Source: CAVQEG01 sp963711465 (lineage in GTDB: Bacteria > Bacteroidota > Ignavibacteria > OLB7). Taken from it: a DNA stretch of 64,000 nt. Below, piece after piece: positions 1 to 11,321 of the stretch (positions are counted from its first letter, which is position 1; every line of letters begins with the position of its first letter). Under the pieces are notes generated by a model that was not told the DNA's origin, did no database searches, and worked only from the letters and a program-made list of their open reading frames with translations. Both the position numbers and the translations under genes were made by a program. The stretch spans positions 1,860,001-1,924,000 of the forward strand of contig CAVQEG010000001.1 in NCBI GenBank assembly GCA_963711465.1. Reading direction: 5' to 3'.

Positions 1-2237
<2,237 letters not shown>

Positions 2238-2256
2238 CGCCGTCGACAGACCCATC

Positions 2257-2290
2257 GGGCCGGTCCGAACCCTCCGGTTCGGACCGGCCC
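2257..2290 (+). terminator. Perfect 15-bp hairpin after hppA
   Basis: Two perfectly complementary 15-base arms (2257-2271 and 2276-2290) flank a 4-base loop, 20 bases after the hppA stop. No long T tract follows, only TTCGCTTGT. I read it as a transcription terminator or a 3'-end stabilising hairpin. Confidence 0.7.
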
Positions 2291-2333
2291 GTTCGCTTGT
2301 GGCAGCGTCCGGAGTCAACACGCGGAGGACCGC

Positions 2334-2567
2334 ATGCTCGCTCACATCAACAGCATGATCTTTCTCGGCGTCGGCACCGTCGTCGCCGTCTGGGGATTCT
2401 ACGTGGCGGTCGTCGGCCCGCGCATTCTGCGACGGAAGATTCTCGAGGGCAAGCTCGAAGCATACTCGGGTCGCATCGGTGCAGCGCGGATCGTCGGCTG
2501 GGGTATGGTCATCTTCGGAACGGTGGTCATGATTCTCAACGGCGTGACGCTGATGTCCGGGGGCTGA
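2334..2567 (+). CDS. Small two-helix membrane protein of unknown function
   Basis: This encodes 77 residues. The ATG is preceded by CGGAGGACCGC, a good Shine-Dalgarno sequence that supports the start. Two hydrophobic segments (about residues 8-28 and 52-74) flank a basic loop rich in Arg and Lys (RRKILEGKLEA), so the loop probably faces the cytoplasm. I do not recognise a family. It lies between the hppA hairpin and an esterase gene that starts 20 bases after its stop, and may be co-transcribed with the esterase. Confidence 0.7.
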   Translation: MLAHINSMIFLGVGTVVAVWGFYVAVVGPRILRRKILEGKLEAYSGRIGAARIVGWGMVIFGTVVMILNGVTLMSGG

Positions 2568-2587
2568 ATCGCCACACAACTAGCAGT

Positions 2588-3232
2588 ATGGATGCTCACC
2601 ACCTGTCGATCTACCGAACGTCGCGATACTTCACGCTCGGACCGGACATCGAGGAAACCGACGAACTGTGGATCGTGCTGCACGGCTACGGCTATCTGGC
2701 CGATCGCTTCCTGCGACGCTTTCAGCCGATCGACGACGGCACGCGCCACATCGTCGCACCGGAGGCGCTGTCGCGCTTCTACCTCGAGGGCACGCGCGGC
2801 CACGTCGGTGCCTCGTGGATGACGCGCGTCGAACGCCTCAGCGAGATCGACGACTACATCGCATACCTCGACGCGGTGTATTCGGCCGTCGTCTCCGACT
2901 CCCGCGCGACGCCGCGGCTGACCGTGCTGGGATTTTCCCAGGGAGCCGCCACGGCGGCGCGCTGGGCCTGCCTGGGAGGCGCAAAGCCCGAGCGCCTCAT
3001 CCTCTGGGGCGGTTCGATTCCTCCCGACCTCGACCTGAGCGAACACGGCGATCGCCTCCGCGCAATGCGGCTGGCACTCGTGCTGGGCGATCGCGACGAG
3101 TACGCCGATGAGCATGCCATTGCCGCAGAGCGAGCACGTATTCGCGGCAGCGGCATCACCTACGAGGCGATCGGCTACGACGGGCCCCACCAGATCGATT
3201 CCGCCACCCTGTCTCGACTGGTTGAGCCGTAG
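2588..3232 (+). CDS. Alpha/beta-hydrolase, phospholipase/carboxylesterase-like
   Basis: This is a predicted serine esterase of 214 residues in the phospholipase/carboxylesterase branch. LHGYG forms the oxyanion-hole turn near the N-terminus, GFSQGAA is the nucleophile elbow with catalytic Ser, GDRDEY carries the likely acid Asp, and GPHQ near the C-terminus supplies His. There is no signal peptide, so it is expected in the cytoplasm. The open frame reaches further upstream, but the ATG at 2588 is the sensible start because the preceding residues overlap the small membrane gene out of frame and look non-coding. The substrate cannot be told from sequence. Confidence 0.85.
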   Translation: MDAHHLSIYRTSRYFTLGPDIEETDELWIVLHGYGYLADRFLRRFQPIDDGTRHIVAPEALSRFYLEGTRGHVGASWMTRVERLSEIDDYIAYLDAVYSAVVSDSRATPRLTVLGFSQGAATAARWACLGGAKPERLILWGGSIPPDLDLSEHGDRLRAMRLALVLGDRDEYADEHAIAAERARIRGSGITYEAIGYDGPHQIDSATLSRLVEP

Positions 3233-3414
3233 CAGCCGGTGGCACGATGATGGCTGGGTCGAACGATCCATGGCGGCCCGGCCCTCGCTCGTTCTCACCT
3301 GTGCAGAGGGTGGATCGCCCGGCTCCAATCGCGATCCGCGATTGCACTACCCTCGGCCAACTGTCCAGTTCTCCCCGCCATTCCCTCGATTCGTTCCATC
3401 CCAGCCGGATCGGC

Positions 3415-5961
3415 ATGTCCCGCGAGATTCGTATGAACAAGAACATTTCGATGGTGCGCCTCGCCGTTTCCGTCGTGGCCCTGGTCCCGGTACTGGCAGC
3501 GCTGCAGCTGCTGGTGTTCTCCAACGTTCCGAATTCCGAATTCTACATGCCGCACGGACATTGCTTCCTGTGGCAGCCGGGACTGCTGGCACTGCATGCG
3601 GGATCGGATACGCTGATCGGTCTGTCGTACATCGTCATCTCCGCCGCACTCGGAATTCTCGTCTATCGCGCGCAGCGCGACATCCCGTTGCCGTGGATAT
3701 TCGTCGCCTTCGGTCTGTTCATCGTTGCCTGCGGCGCCACCCACCTGTTCGAAGTCCTCACCCTGTGGGATCCCGTCTACTGGCTCTCCGGCGGCGTCAA
3801 GGTGGTGACCGCCGTCGCATCGGTAGCTACTGCAATCGTGCTCCCTCCGCTCGTTCCCCGGATCGTCTCGATGGTTCGCGACGTCCGGCTCTCCGAACAG
3901 CGCAAGGAGGAACTCGAGGTGCTGTACAAACGGCTGAAGGAGCTCGACGACGTGAAGACCGAGTTCTTCGCCAACGTCAGCCATGAGCTGCGAACGCCAC
4001 TGGCGCTGATCCTCGGGCCGACCCAGCGGATGCTTGCCGACGAGGCGATCGACGACCTTCAGCGCAGCGACCTGCAGGTGATCGAGCGCAACGCGCGACT
4101 TCTGCTGCGCCACGTCAACGACCTGCTCGACATCTCCCGGATGGAGGCCGGGCGACTGCAACCGCAGCCGACGACGTTCGACCTCGCCGCGCTCGTGCGG
4201 AGACTGACGTCGCACTTCCAGGTGCTCGCCGACGAACGATCGATAGACTACCGCATCGAGGCGCCCGCACCGGTGAACGTGGAGCTCGATACGGGGATGG
4301 TCGAGCGGATCGTCCTCAACGTTCTCTCCAACGCCTTCAAGTTCACTCCCGACGGCGGCCTCATCACGTGCGAAGTCCGGACCGACGGATCGGATGTGGT
4401 CGTCGAAGTCTGCGACAGCGGTCCCGGTATCCGACCGGAGGACCGCCCCACCGTGTTCGAGCGGTTCCGCCAGGTGGCCGGCAGCAGTTCACGCCGATCC
4501 GGTGGAACGGGTCTCGGGCTTGCCATTGCGCGGGAGTTCGTGGAACTGCATGGCGGTCGCATCACCATCGCGGACTCGCCGCACGGCGGAGCCTGCTTCA
4601 CCATCCACCTTCCGGCGCATCCTGAATACGCTGCCGCTACGACAATATCGACGCCACCGACGGGCGAGAGCGACGAACTGGCTCGAACGGCGATCGAATC
4701 GCTGCGTTCTGAAACGCCGCATCGACGGTCCGAACCATCGGCTGTCGACAGCTCCGGAAGTGGCGAAGCTCAGCCGGACAGCGAACAGGAAGCGACGGTG
4801 CTGGTCGTGGAGGACAATCCGGAGATGAATCGCTTCATCGTCGAAACGCTCGAACTCGACTACGTCGTACACGCGGCGTTTGACGGCGATGAGGGTCTGC
4901 GTAGCGCCAGACAGCTTCGTCCCGATCTCGTGCTGACCGACCTGATGATGCCGAACGCGGGTGGAGAGTCGCTGATCCGTCGTCTGCGGGAGGATCACTC
5001 CTTCGATACCACGCCGGTGATGGTGCTCAGCGCCCGTGCCGGCGATGAGATGCTGATCAACCTCCTGCGCACCGGCGCACAGGACTACCTGGTCAAGCCC
5101 ATGCTCGCCGACGAACTCCGCGCGAGAGCGGCAAACCTGATCATGATGAAACGCGTTCGTGAGGTGCTGCAGTCGGCAGTCGACAGCCGCAGTGACGACA
5201 TCGAATTGCTCGCCTCGCGGCTCTCGGAAAACAAGACCGAACTCGAAGCCGCGCTCGCCGCCAGGGATCGGTTCCTCGCAGTACTCAGCCACGAACTTCG
5301 AACGCCGCTGACCCCCGTGCTGACCGCGGCGCACGCGCTGGTCGATGATCCGGATCTTCCTGCCGATACCCGCGAGCTGATGGAAATCGTGCGCACCAAC
5401 GCGGAGATCGAGGCACTGCTGATCGACGATCTGCTCGATCTCAGTCGCCTCCGCAGCGGCAAGCTGTCGCTGAAACTCGAGCGCATAGACATCGACACAC
5501 TCGTCCATCGCGCCGTCGATACCATTCGCTCGGATTTCTCGGACAGGGATATCGTCGTCGACGTGCATCTCGACGCGAAGGACAACGTGATCGAGGCCGA
5601 TGCGGCTCGAATGCAGCAGATCCTGTGGAACCTGTTGAAGAACGCGGCGAAGTTCTCCGAAACGGGCGGACTCGTGATGGTGACATCCGACAATCCCGAC
5701 CAGTCGACGGTCCGCATCACCGTGGAGGATCAGGGAATTGGAATCGAACGGGACCTGCTCCCGAAAATCTTCGATGCCTTCCAGCAGGGCGAACAGACGA
5801 TCACGCGGCGCTACGGTGGTCTCGGCCTCGGACTCTCGATCTGCCGGATGCTCGCCGATCTGCACGGAGCAACGCTCGAGGCGCACAGCGACGGGCCCGG
5901 TATGGGCTCCCGTTTCGAGCTGACGATGCCGATCGCAACGGCACAGGAGGAACCGGCCTGA
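3415..5961 (+). CDS. Hybrid histidine kinase with ethylene-receptor-like sensor domain
   Basis: This encodes 848 residues. The first ~150 form three hydrophobic helices matching the ethylene-binding domain of ETR1-type receptors: SDTLIGLSY (Asp65, Tyr72) and CGATH (Cys106, His110), the Cys-x3-His pair that binds Cu(I) in plants. A short coiled stretch follows. The domains after it are HisKA (FFANVSHELRTP, His190), HATPase with N-box NVLSNAFKFTP and GTGLGLAI, a receiver with phospho-Asp509 (LTDLMMP), a second HisKA (FLAVLSHELRTP, His626) and a second HATPase ending in GGLGLGLSI. Two complete kinase cores around an internal receiver is unusual. An in-frame ATG at 3433 is an alternative start and neither has a clear ribosome site. 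No partner regulator is adjacent. Ligand binding is inference from the metal residues. Confidence 0.9.
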   Translation: MSREIRMNKNISMVRLAVSVVALVPVLAALQLLVFSNVPNSEFYMPHGHCFLWQPGLLALHAGSDTLIGLSYIVISAALGILVYRAQRDIPLPWIFVAFGLFIVACGATHLFEVLTLWDPVYWLSGGVKVVTAVASVATAIVLPPLVPRIVSMVRDVRLSEQRKEELEVLYKRLKELDDVKTEFFANVSHELRTPLALILGPTQRMLADEAIDDLQRSDLQVIERNARLLLRHVNDLLDISRMEAGRLQPQPTTFDLAALVRRLTSHFQVLADERSIDYRIEAPAPVNVELDTGMVERIVLNVLSNAFKFTPDGGLITCEVRTDGSDVVVEVCDSGPGIRPEDRPTVFERFRQVAGSSSRRSGGTGLGLAIAREFVELHGGRITIADSPHGGACFTIHLPAHPEYAAATTISTPPTGESDELARTAIESLRSETPHRRSEPSAVDSSGSGEAQPDSEQEATVLVVEDNPEMNRFIVETLELDYVVHAAFDGDEGLRSARQLRPDLVLTDLMMPNAGGESLIRRLREDHSFDTTPVMVLSARAGDEMLINLLRTGAQDYLVKPMLADELRARAANLIMMKRVREVLQSAVDSRSDDIELLASRLSENKTELEAALAARDRFLAVLSHELRTPLTPVLTAAHALVDDPDLPADTRELMEIVRTNAEIEALLIDDLLDLSRLRSGKLSLKLERIDIDTLVHRAVDTIRSDFSDRDIVVDVHLDAKDNVIEADAARMQQILWNLLKNAAKFSETGGLVMVTSDNPDQSTVRITVEDQGIGIERDLLPKIFDAFQQGEQTITRRYGGLGLGLSICRMLADLHGATLEAHSDGPGMGSRFELTMPIATAQEEPA

Positions 5962-6016
5962 TGCCGAAATACGGAGGCACGGACAGGGGTCAGTTGCATC
6001 GCCGGAGGTACCGCGC

Positions 6017-6682
6017 TCAGAATCGTCCAAACCGATCGAACAGCGCACGCGCCTCTTCCCCGTCGTCGAGACCACGTTTCGTCGCCGACTCCTGTTCGAG
6101 TGCCGATTCGATTTCCGCGAGGACTGCACCGAATCGTTCGCGCGGAATGACGATCACTCCGTTTGCATCGCCGAAGACGATGTCACCCGGCACGATGGTC
6201 ACACCACCGCAATAGACCGGCACGTTATACTTCGCCATGAAGCCACGACGGCGGATATCCTTGATGCAGCGACCGGTACCGAACACGGGAAAATCGAGTG
6301 CTCGAATCTGTTCGACATCGCGCACGCGACCATTGACTGCAGCGGCCACCGCACCGCGCGCACGGGCGCGACCGCTCATCAATCCGCCCCACAGCGCGGC
6401 ATCGATGGGACCGTCGGATGAAACGATCACGAACGCGTCCGTGGGAATGGCATCGACCATTTCGAGCAGCGTATCGATTTCCACATACTCGCGAGTGGGC
6501 GTCACGCGCGCCGGAAAGGCGATACCGCAGACGATTTCGCCCGGTCGCTCGATCACCGCCTGAATGGACGGATCGAGTGCACCCGAGGGCATACCCAGGC
6601 GTTCCATCGCGTCGGAAATGAGCGGCGCATAGAAGCGACGCATGCGGTCGAGTTGCTTTCTGAATTCGGAACTGTCGGTCAT
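6017..6682 (-). CDS. RraA-family aldolase/decarboxylase
   Basis: This encodes 221 residues of the RraA/HMG-aldolase fold. These proteins are either class II 4-hydroxy-4-methyl-2-oxoglutarate aldolases / oxaloacetate decarboxylases, or homologues of the RNase E inhibitor RraA. Visible family features are SDAMERLG near the N-terminus, WGGLMSGRARARGAVAAAVN with GRVRDVEQIR (Arg-Asp pair for substrate and metal), and PGDIVFGDANGVIVIP near the end. It lacks a signal peptide. It converges on the hybrid kinase gene and lies downstream of the subtilase gene on the same strand (45-base gap). Enzyme activity is more likely than RraA regulation, because the metal-site residues are kept. Confidence 0.85.
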   Translation of the reverse strand: MTDSSEFRKQLDRMRRFYAPLISDAMERLGMPSGALDPSIQAVIERPGEIVCGIAFPARVTPTREYVEIDTLLEMVDAIPTDAFVIVSSDGPIDAALWGGLMSGRARARGAVAAAVNGRVRDVEQIRALDFPVFGTGRCIKDIRRRGFMAKYNVPVYCGGVTIVPGDIVFGDANGVIVIPRERFGAVLAEIESALEQESATKRGLDDGEEARALFDRFGRF

Positions 6683-6727
6683 TGAATTTCGTTCGCTTGT
6701 CGGTCGATCTGACGTTGCCGATGATTT

Positions 6728-7975
6728 TCACTCTCCCAGGAGGAGCCGCACCGCTCTGTCGGGTCGGACGAGGCCGTATCCCTGTGTTTCAATCGGGGCG
6801 TCGGTAATTGGCTCCGCGCTGGCGCAGAGCACCTGCTTGATCTGCAGCGGCGTCAGGTCGCCTCGCGCCTCGAGGAGCTGCGCCACGACCGAGCTGACGA
6901 TCGGAGCGGCGAAGGACGTTCCGTCGACATGTTTGTAGGCCGTGGTGATCAGCTTTTCATCACGGATTCTATTGAGGATTACGGCACGTGCCGCTGCCGG
7001 CGTCCGGACGATCTTCAATTGAGATTCAATTCCAGTCTCCGCGGCAAGGTCCGGCAGAAGCGCGCGCAGTTCGCGGTCGCCTGCCTGTACGAGACGGAAG
7101 AGCGCCTCCGCCTCCCTGGCCACGGCCGTTCCCGGAAGAATCGGCGCTGCGACCCAGATCGACGGAGCGAGCAGTTCCGGCTTTCGGTGGCCATTGACGC
7201 GACCGTAGCTGTAATGCCAGAGTTCGCGGCGCTTCCATTCCACCGAATTGTTGTCGTTGTATCCGCCGACGGTAATTGCCGACGGCGACCAGCCCGGGGG
7301 CTTCAGAGGCGCGGTAGGATTGTTGCCCGAGGCCGCCACGACGATCACACCGCGCGCAACCAGCGCCTCGACGAGTTCGACGACCGGATGCTCCAGTGAA
7401 TCGGTCGTCTCGTCCACCCCGAGCGAGAGGTTGACGACGCGGATACGGTATCGCTCGAGGTTGTCTGAAATCCACCCGAGGGCCCGCACGACCTGCGGCG
7501 TACGGATATGTCCATTGGGCGTCATTGCGCGAACGAGCACCAGTTCCGAATCGGAGGCAATACCGCGGTAGTACCCGCCGGAACGGTACCCGTTGCCCGC
7601 CGCGACCGTCGAGGTCATCGTTCCATGCCACTGTTCGACGCGAGGAGGGCGCGCGGCGATACGCATGGGCGAGCGGATCTCGCGGGCGTTGACAGCGTCG
7701 TACATCGCGAGAATGCGGTTTGCGGGGTAAACGAGGTCGGGGTGTGGAAAGAACCCGCTGTCGACAAAGGCGAGGGTAATTCCGCGGCCGGTGAATCTCG
7801 AATCGGCTCGCATTCGCGCCGCCGTCGGCAGTATCGGATGTCCGCCGAGGGAGGCATCGACGTAGAAGCCGATTCCATTCCGCTGCTCGATGCGCCCCGG
7901 TTCGCCTGCACGTGCCCTTCTGGCCGCAGCGGCGGTCGCCTCGAACGGCCCCTCCTCATCGTACTTCAGTATCAT
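6728..7975 (-). CDS. S8 subtilisin-like serine protease, apparently intracellular
   Basis: This encodes 415 residues with the complete S8 triad: Asp72 (FVDSGF), His117 (WHGTMTSTVAAG) and Ser354 (GTSFAAPIV), plus the oxyanion Asn in AASGNN. There is no signal peptide and the N-terminal ~55 residues are charged, so a cytoplasmic protease is the plain reading. About 100 residues between the oxyanion Asn and the Ser include a helical insert (EAEALFRLVQAGDRELRALL). The start lies 53 bases from the divergent thpR start. The C-terminal helix TPLQIKQVLCASAEP is typical of the family. Confidence 0.93.
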   Translation of the reverse strand: MILKYDEEGPFEATAAAARRARAGEPGRIEQRNGIGFYVDASLGGHPILPTAARMRADSRFTGRGITLAFVDSGFFPHPDLVYPANRILAMYDAVNAREIRSPMRIAARPPRVEQWHGTMTSTVAAGNGYRSGGYYRGIASDSELVLVRAMTPNGHIRTPQVVRALGWISDNLERYRIRVVNLSLGVDETTDSLEHPVVELVEALVARGVIVVAASGNNPTAPLKPPGWSPSAITVGGYNDNNSVEWKRRELWHYSYGRVNGHRKPELLAPSIWVAAPILPGTAVAREAEALFRLVQAGDRELRALLPDLAAETGIESQLKIVRTPAAARAVILNRIRDEKLITTAYKHVDGTSFAAPIVSSVVAQLLEARGDLTPLQIKQVLCASAEPITDAPIETQGYGLVRPDRAVRLLLGE

Positions 7976-8028
7976 TGCGAACCGCGCACCGCGGATTGGT
8001 TTGGAACTCGATTACAATGGGCAGGACC

Positions 8029-8652
8029 ATGGCTGACGGACAATCGCGCACACCGGACGAACTCGCCGACGACCAGCTGCACCGCTGCTTCATTGCCGTT
8101 CGTCCGTGCGATCGGGCGGTGGAATATATCGGGTCGGTGATCGATTCGCTGCGTTCACACCAGGCGAACGTCAAGTGGGTCTCGCGGCAGAACGTCCACC
8201 TGACTCTCCGGTTCCTCGGCGAGATCGACGACGTGCAGCTTGCAGCGCTGCGCGATACGATGTGGGACGAATCTGCGCTGGACGGGTTCACGCTCCGGCT
8301 GAGAGGACTCGGCGCGTTCCCCTCGATGCGATCGCCGAAGGTGCTGTGGACGGGTGTGGAGGGCGAGCATCAATCGGACCTCGACGCGCTGCTGCACGTT
8401 CATGGCCGGGCGGAACGCTGGGCTCGCGGTGTGGGTGTGGCGCCGGAGAATCGGAAGTTCGAGCCGCACGTGACGATCGGCCGCGTGAGGATGCCGCCGA
8501 CGAACGTCCGTGCGTTGATGGCCGATCTCGGAGGTCGGGAGTGCACCTCGCCGTGGTGCAGGATCAGTGCCATCGACCTCGTCGAGAGCACGCTCACTCC
8601 TACCGGATCGATCTACCGCACGATCGCATCGGTCGCGCTGCATCGGGTGTAG
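8029..8652 (+). CDS. thpR: RNA 2',3'-cyclic phosphodiesterase (2H phosphoesterase)
   Basis: This encodes 207 residues of the LigT/ThpR family, which opens 2',3'-cyclic phosphates on RNA. The two catalytic HxT motifs are seen as HLTLRFLGE and HVTIGRVR, the usual ~90 residues apart. The N-terminus carries HRCFIAVRP, the typical first strand. The ATG at 8029 follows CAGGACC. Another in-frame ATG lies at 8017. It is divergent from the S8 protease gene and convergent with the VWA-OmpA gene, so it is probably monocistronic. Confidence 0.92.
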   Translation: MADGQSRTPDELADDQLHRCFIAVRPCDRAVEYIGSVIDSLRSHQANVKWVSRQNVHLTLRFLGEIDDVQLAALRDTMWDESALDGFTLRLRGLGAFPSMRSPKVLWTGVEGEHQSDLDALLHVHGRAERWARGVGVAPENRKFEPHVTIGRVRMPPTNVRALMADLGGRECTSPWCRISAIDLVESTLTPTGSIYRTIASVALHRV

Positions 8653-8699
8653 CCGATGCGATCCCTCACGTCGTACTCGTCGTTCACTGCGCCGGGACG

Positions 8700-10151
8700 T
8701 TATCGAGCGATGACGACGAACGTCGCCCGGCGGTTGAGGGCACGGCCCGCCTCGGTCTCATTCGACGCCGCAGGCCGGGTCAGCCCGTATCCGCGGGCCC
8801 GGACGCGGTTCGAATCGATGCCTTCGGCCAGGAGTGCGTCGCGGACCACTTCTGCGCGGCGATCGGACAGCCCGAGGTTGTATTCCTCGCCACCCTTGGA
8901 GTCGGTGTGACCCTGCACCTCGATTTTCAGTCGGGGATTCTCCTTGAGTTGCTTCGCCATCAGATCGATCACCGGCTGTGCCTGCTGTCCAAGCTCCGCG
9001 AGGTTGTACATGAAGTAGATGGTATCCAGAGCGACGGGCGGAGCCGCATAGTCGGGCGCGCCACGACCCTCGGTGACGACGTAGCTGCCCGTCCCGCTGA
9101 TGCTTGCGGCCGCCTTCGGCGGATTCAGACGCACCGATGCCTCATGTTCTCCGACGACGAACGGCGGCTTGTAGGTGACCAGATAGTAGTTGCGGAGCGA
9201 CGTATAGATGTCCTCGAACGCCGCGCGCAGTTCTTCGGTGGAATAGGTCTGGTAGAAGCGCCCGCCGGAACGTTGCGAGAGTTCACTGAGCACTTCGCTG
9301 TTGATGGCACCGAAGGCGATCGTGAAGATGGGGATGTCATTCTGGCGAACGTAATCGTAGAGCTGACTGACGGCGATGGTGCTGGCGTTGTCCTCGCCGT
9401 CGGTAAAGACGACGAGTGCACGCGGGTGGCCGCTGGGCGCGGAGGCGACCTGTTCACCGCCCATTTTCACTGCGGCATACAGCGCGGTATAGCCACCGTA
9501 GGAACCGAGTCCTCCACTGCGGATATGGGAGATCAGATCAGGCGTCGAGGTCGTCGGAGCGGCCTCGAGCTCCGGTCTGGTATCGAACTTGACGACGGCG
9601 ATACGATCCTGGGGGCGCTTGAGCGAGACGAACGCGGAGGCGGCATCCTCGAGTCCGCCGACGCTGGACTCCATGGTACCGGAGTAATCAAGCACGAGGG
9701 AGATTTCGTAGGGAATTCCATCCTGATCGGAGAACTCCCGGACGGTATAGTCGTCGATCGACTGTCGCGATCCGCCGACACCGAGCTGTTCGCTGACGCC
9801 GTTCCAGACGGTCCGGTAGTCATCGGCACCCTTGTAGTAGGGGGGTGCCAGGCCGGTGACCAGATGGTGATCATCGTCGAAGACGCGGACGTAGAGCTGC
9901 ACCGAATCGGGGTACGGTTCGCTGTTGACGCGCCAGACCTCGAGCGAAAGCGATGACGGATCGACGGCCGAGACGGGAGTGGTGCCGCTGACGTAGACCG
10001 GGGGTTTGTATCCCGGTGGCGGCTGGGGGGTGATGATCGGCCGCACGGATTCATCGAACGACTTGCAGCCGGCCATGCCGGCGCCGAGCGTCGCGATCAC
10101 GAGTATGAACGAGAGGGCGCCGACGGCGCGTGGCAGTCTATCTGAGATCAT
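8700..10151 (-). CDS. Lipoprotein with von Willebrand A and OmpA-like domains
   Basis: This encodes 483 residues. The ATG at 10151 opens a short basic segment and a hydrophobic stretch ending GAGMAGC, a clear lipobox. A Pro-rich linker follows, then a VWA domain with MIDAS motif DYSGTM and FTDGEDN downstream, ending in a segment typical of VWFA-containing secreted proteins (FAFGAINSEVLSELSQRSGG). The last ~110 residues are an OmpA/Pal peptidoglycan-binding domain: IYFMYNLAELGQQAQPVIDL, EVQGHTDSKGG, NLGLSDRRAEVVRDALL, and a final NRRATFVVIAR. It is probably anchored in the outer membrane, gripping peptidoglycan while the VWA domain makes metal-dependent contacts. The open frame extends upstream without signal features. 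Confidence 0.92.
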   Translation of the reverse strand: MISDRLPRAVGALSFILVIATLGAGMAGCKSFDESVRPIITPQPPPGYKPPVYVSGTTPVSAVDPSSLSLEVWRVNSEPYPDSVQLYVRVFDDDHHLVTGLAPPYYKGADDYRTVWNGVSEQLGVGGSRQSIDDYTVREFSDQDGIPYEISLVLDYSGTMESSVGGLEDAASAFVSLKRPQDRIAVVKFDTRPELEAAPTTSTPDLISHIRSGGLGSYGGYTALYAAVKMGGEQVASAPSGHPRALVVFTDGEDNASTIAVSQLYDYVRQNDIPIFTIAFGAINSEVLSELSQRSGGRFYQTYSTEELRAAFEDIYTSLRNYYLVTYKPPFVVGEHEASVRLNPPKAAASISGTGSYVVTEGRGAPDYAAPPVALDTIYFMYNLAELGQQAQPVIDLMAKQLKENPRLKIEVQGHTDSKGGEEYNLGLSDRRAEVVRDALLAEGIDSNRVRARGYGLTRPAASNETEAGRALNRRATFVVIAR

Positions 10152-10352
10152 CGGGCACGTGGAAATAGGGGCAGAAGATACGAACCGGACGTTATGCATG
10201 AGACGGACGAGCGCGCAACCCAATGCAGAGCGGACGCGGGGCGGCTGCCGGGGAGCTGCTTTCGCGGTATGGCGAATTTGCCGTAGCTTTTCAGCTTCAT
10301 GCTCCGACATGAATCCCGCCGAATCCGCGCAGCTACCAACACCCGCACCTGT

Positions 10353-11321
10353 ATGAAATCGTTCGTCACCGACACGGGAAACGGAGGAGTCGACGAGTTG
10401 CTCTCCGCTGCGCTCGAGGCACGCCTTGCGCACATCGAGGAACTGATCGGCGAGCTGCACGAGTGGATGCACTCCGAGCAGGTCTCTTCGCTGCCGGCCG
10501 CCTATCGGCGGCTCTATTCGCGACTGCTTTCGTGCGAATTCGACCGCCGCTCGGCGACGCAGCTCACCCGGTCGATTTTCCAGTCACATGGCGCGCGCGA
10601 CATCGGCGATCGACAGCTCGATGCCGCCGCCGCACGCGAGATCGATGCTCTGGTGCGAACCAGCGGAGATGTGCTCGAGGGCATTGCCCGGCGCGATCGT
10701 GGCGAGCGGGCGTTCGTCATTGCCCTGGTCGGCTCCAGCGGCGCCGGCAAGACGACGCTCATGTACAAGCTCGCCGTCCGCGCGGTGATCAACTTCGGGC
10801 TGCGCGTGAAGATCGTCTCCAGCGACACCTACAAGATCGGGTCCGTCGAGGGCGTGCAGACCATCGCCGATATCCTCTCGGTTCCGTTCGGCATCGCCTT
10901 CTCCGCCGAAGAAGTGCGCAGTCTGGTCAACGAAGCCGACGCCGACCTCGTGGTACTCGACACGGCCGGTCGGTCCGACCGGGCGTCGCGTGACGAGCTG
11001 GGTACGTTCCTCACAGCAGCCGATCCGGACGAAACGCATCTGGTGCTGCCGGCGACAATGAGCCAGCGAGCACTGCAGGAGACCGCCGCACTGTTCCTCG
11101 GTGAACGCATCAGCCGGGTCACCTTCACCAAGGTCGACGAGGCGCCGTCGCTGGGAGGGCTCATCTCGGCGGTACAGTGGATGAACCTGCCGCTGGGATA
11201 CATCTCCAATGGAACCGCGATTCCCGATGATCTCTTCAGTTCGGACACCGTGCCGCTCGGCGAGTGGGCCGTCGAAGGAATGCCGCAGCCGGACCACAAC
11301 GCCGAGGCACAGCATGTCTGA
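10353..11321 (+). CDS. FlhF-like SRP-family GTPase
   Basis: This encodes 322 residues. The GTPase core is of the SRP/SRalpha/FlhF class: G1 GSSGAGKTTL (Lys133), the DTYKIGSVEG segment diagnostic for FlhF over Ffh/FtsY, G3 DTAGRS (Asp203) and G4 TKVDEA (Lys260, Asp262), followed by LGGLISAVQWMNLPLGYISNG. The N-terminal ~115 residues form a helical N-domain-like part, and the long basic region of full FlhF is missing, so it is shorter than usual. No flagellar genes are in the window. Its stop overlaps the next start by 8 bases, so the two products are likely made together. Role inferred: polar or membrane targeting of a machine, not necessarily a flagellum. Confidence 0.85.
   Translation: MKSFVTDTGNGGVDELLSAALEARLAHIEELIGELHEWMHSEQVSSLPAAYRRLYSRLLSCEFDRRSATQLTRSIFQSHGARDIGDRQLDAAAAREIDALVRTSGDVLEGIARRDRGERAFVIALVGSSGAGKTTLMYKLAVRAVINFGLRVKIVSSDTYKIGSVEGVQTIADILSVPFGIAFSAEEVRSLVNEADADLVVLDTAGRSDRASRDELGTFLTAADPDETHLVLPATMSQRALQETAALFLGERISRVTFTKVDEAPSLGGLISAVQWMNLPLGYISNGTAIPDDLFSSDTVPLGEWAVEGMPQPDHNAEAQHV

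Noticed and set aside
4489..6129. 546-codon minus-strand open frame opposite the hybrid kinase
   Set aside because: Shadow reading; the plus-strand kinase motifs are decisive.
8801..8830. tRNA-like GGTTCGAATC sequence
   Set aside because: It lies within the OmpA-like coding sequence and no acceptor stem or cloverleaf fits around it.
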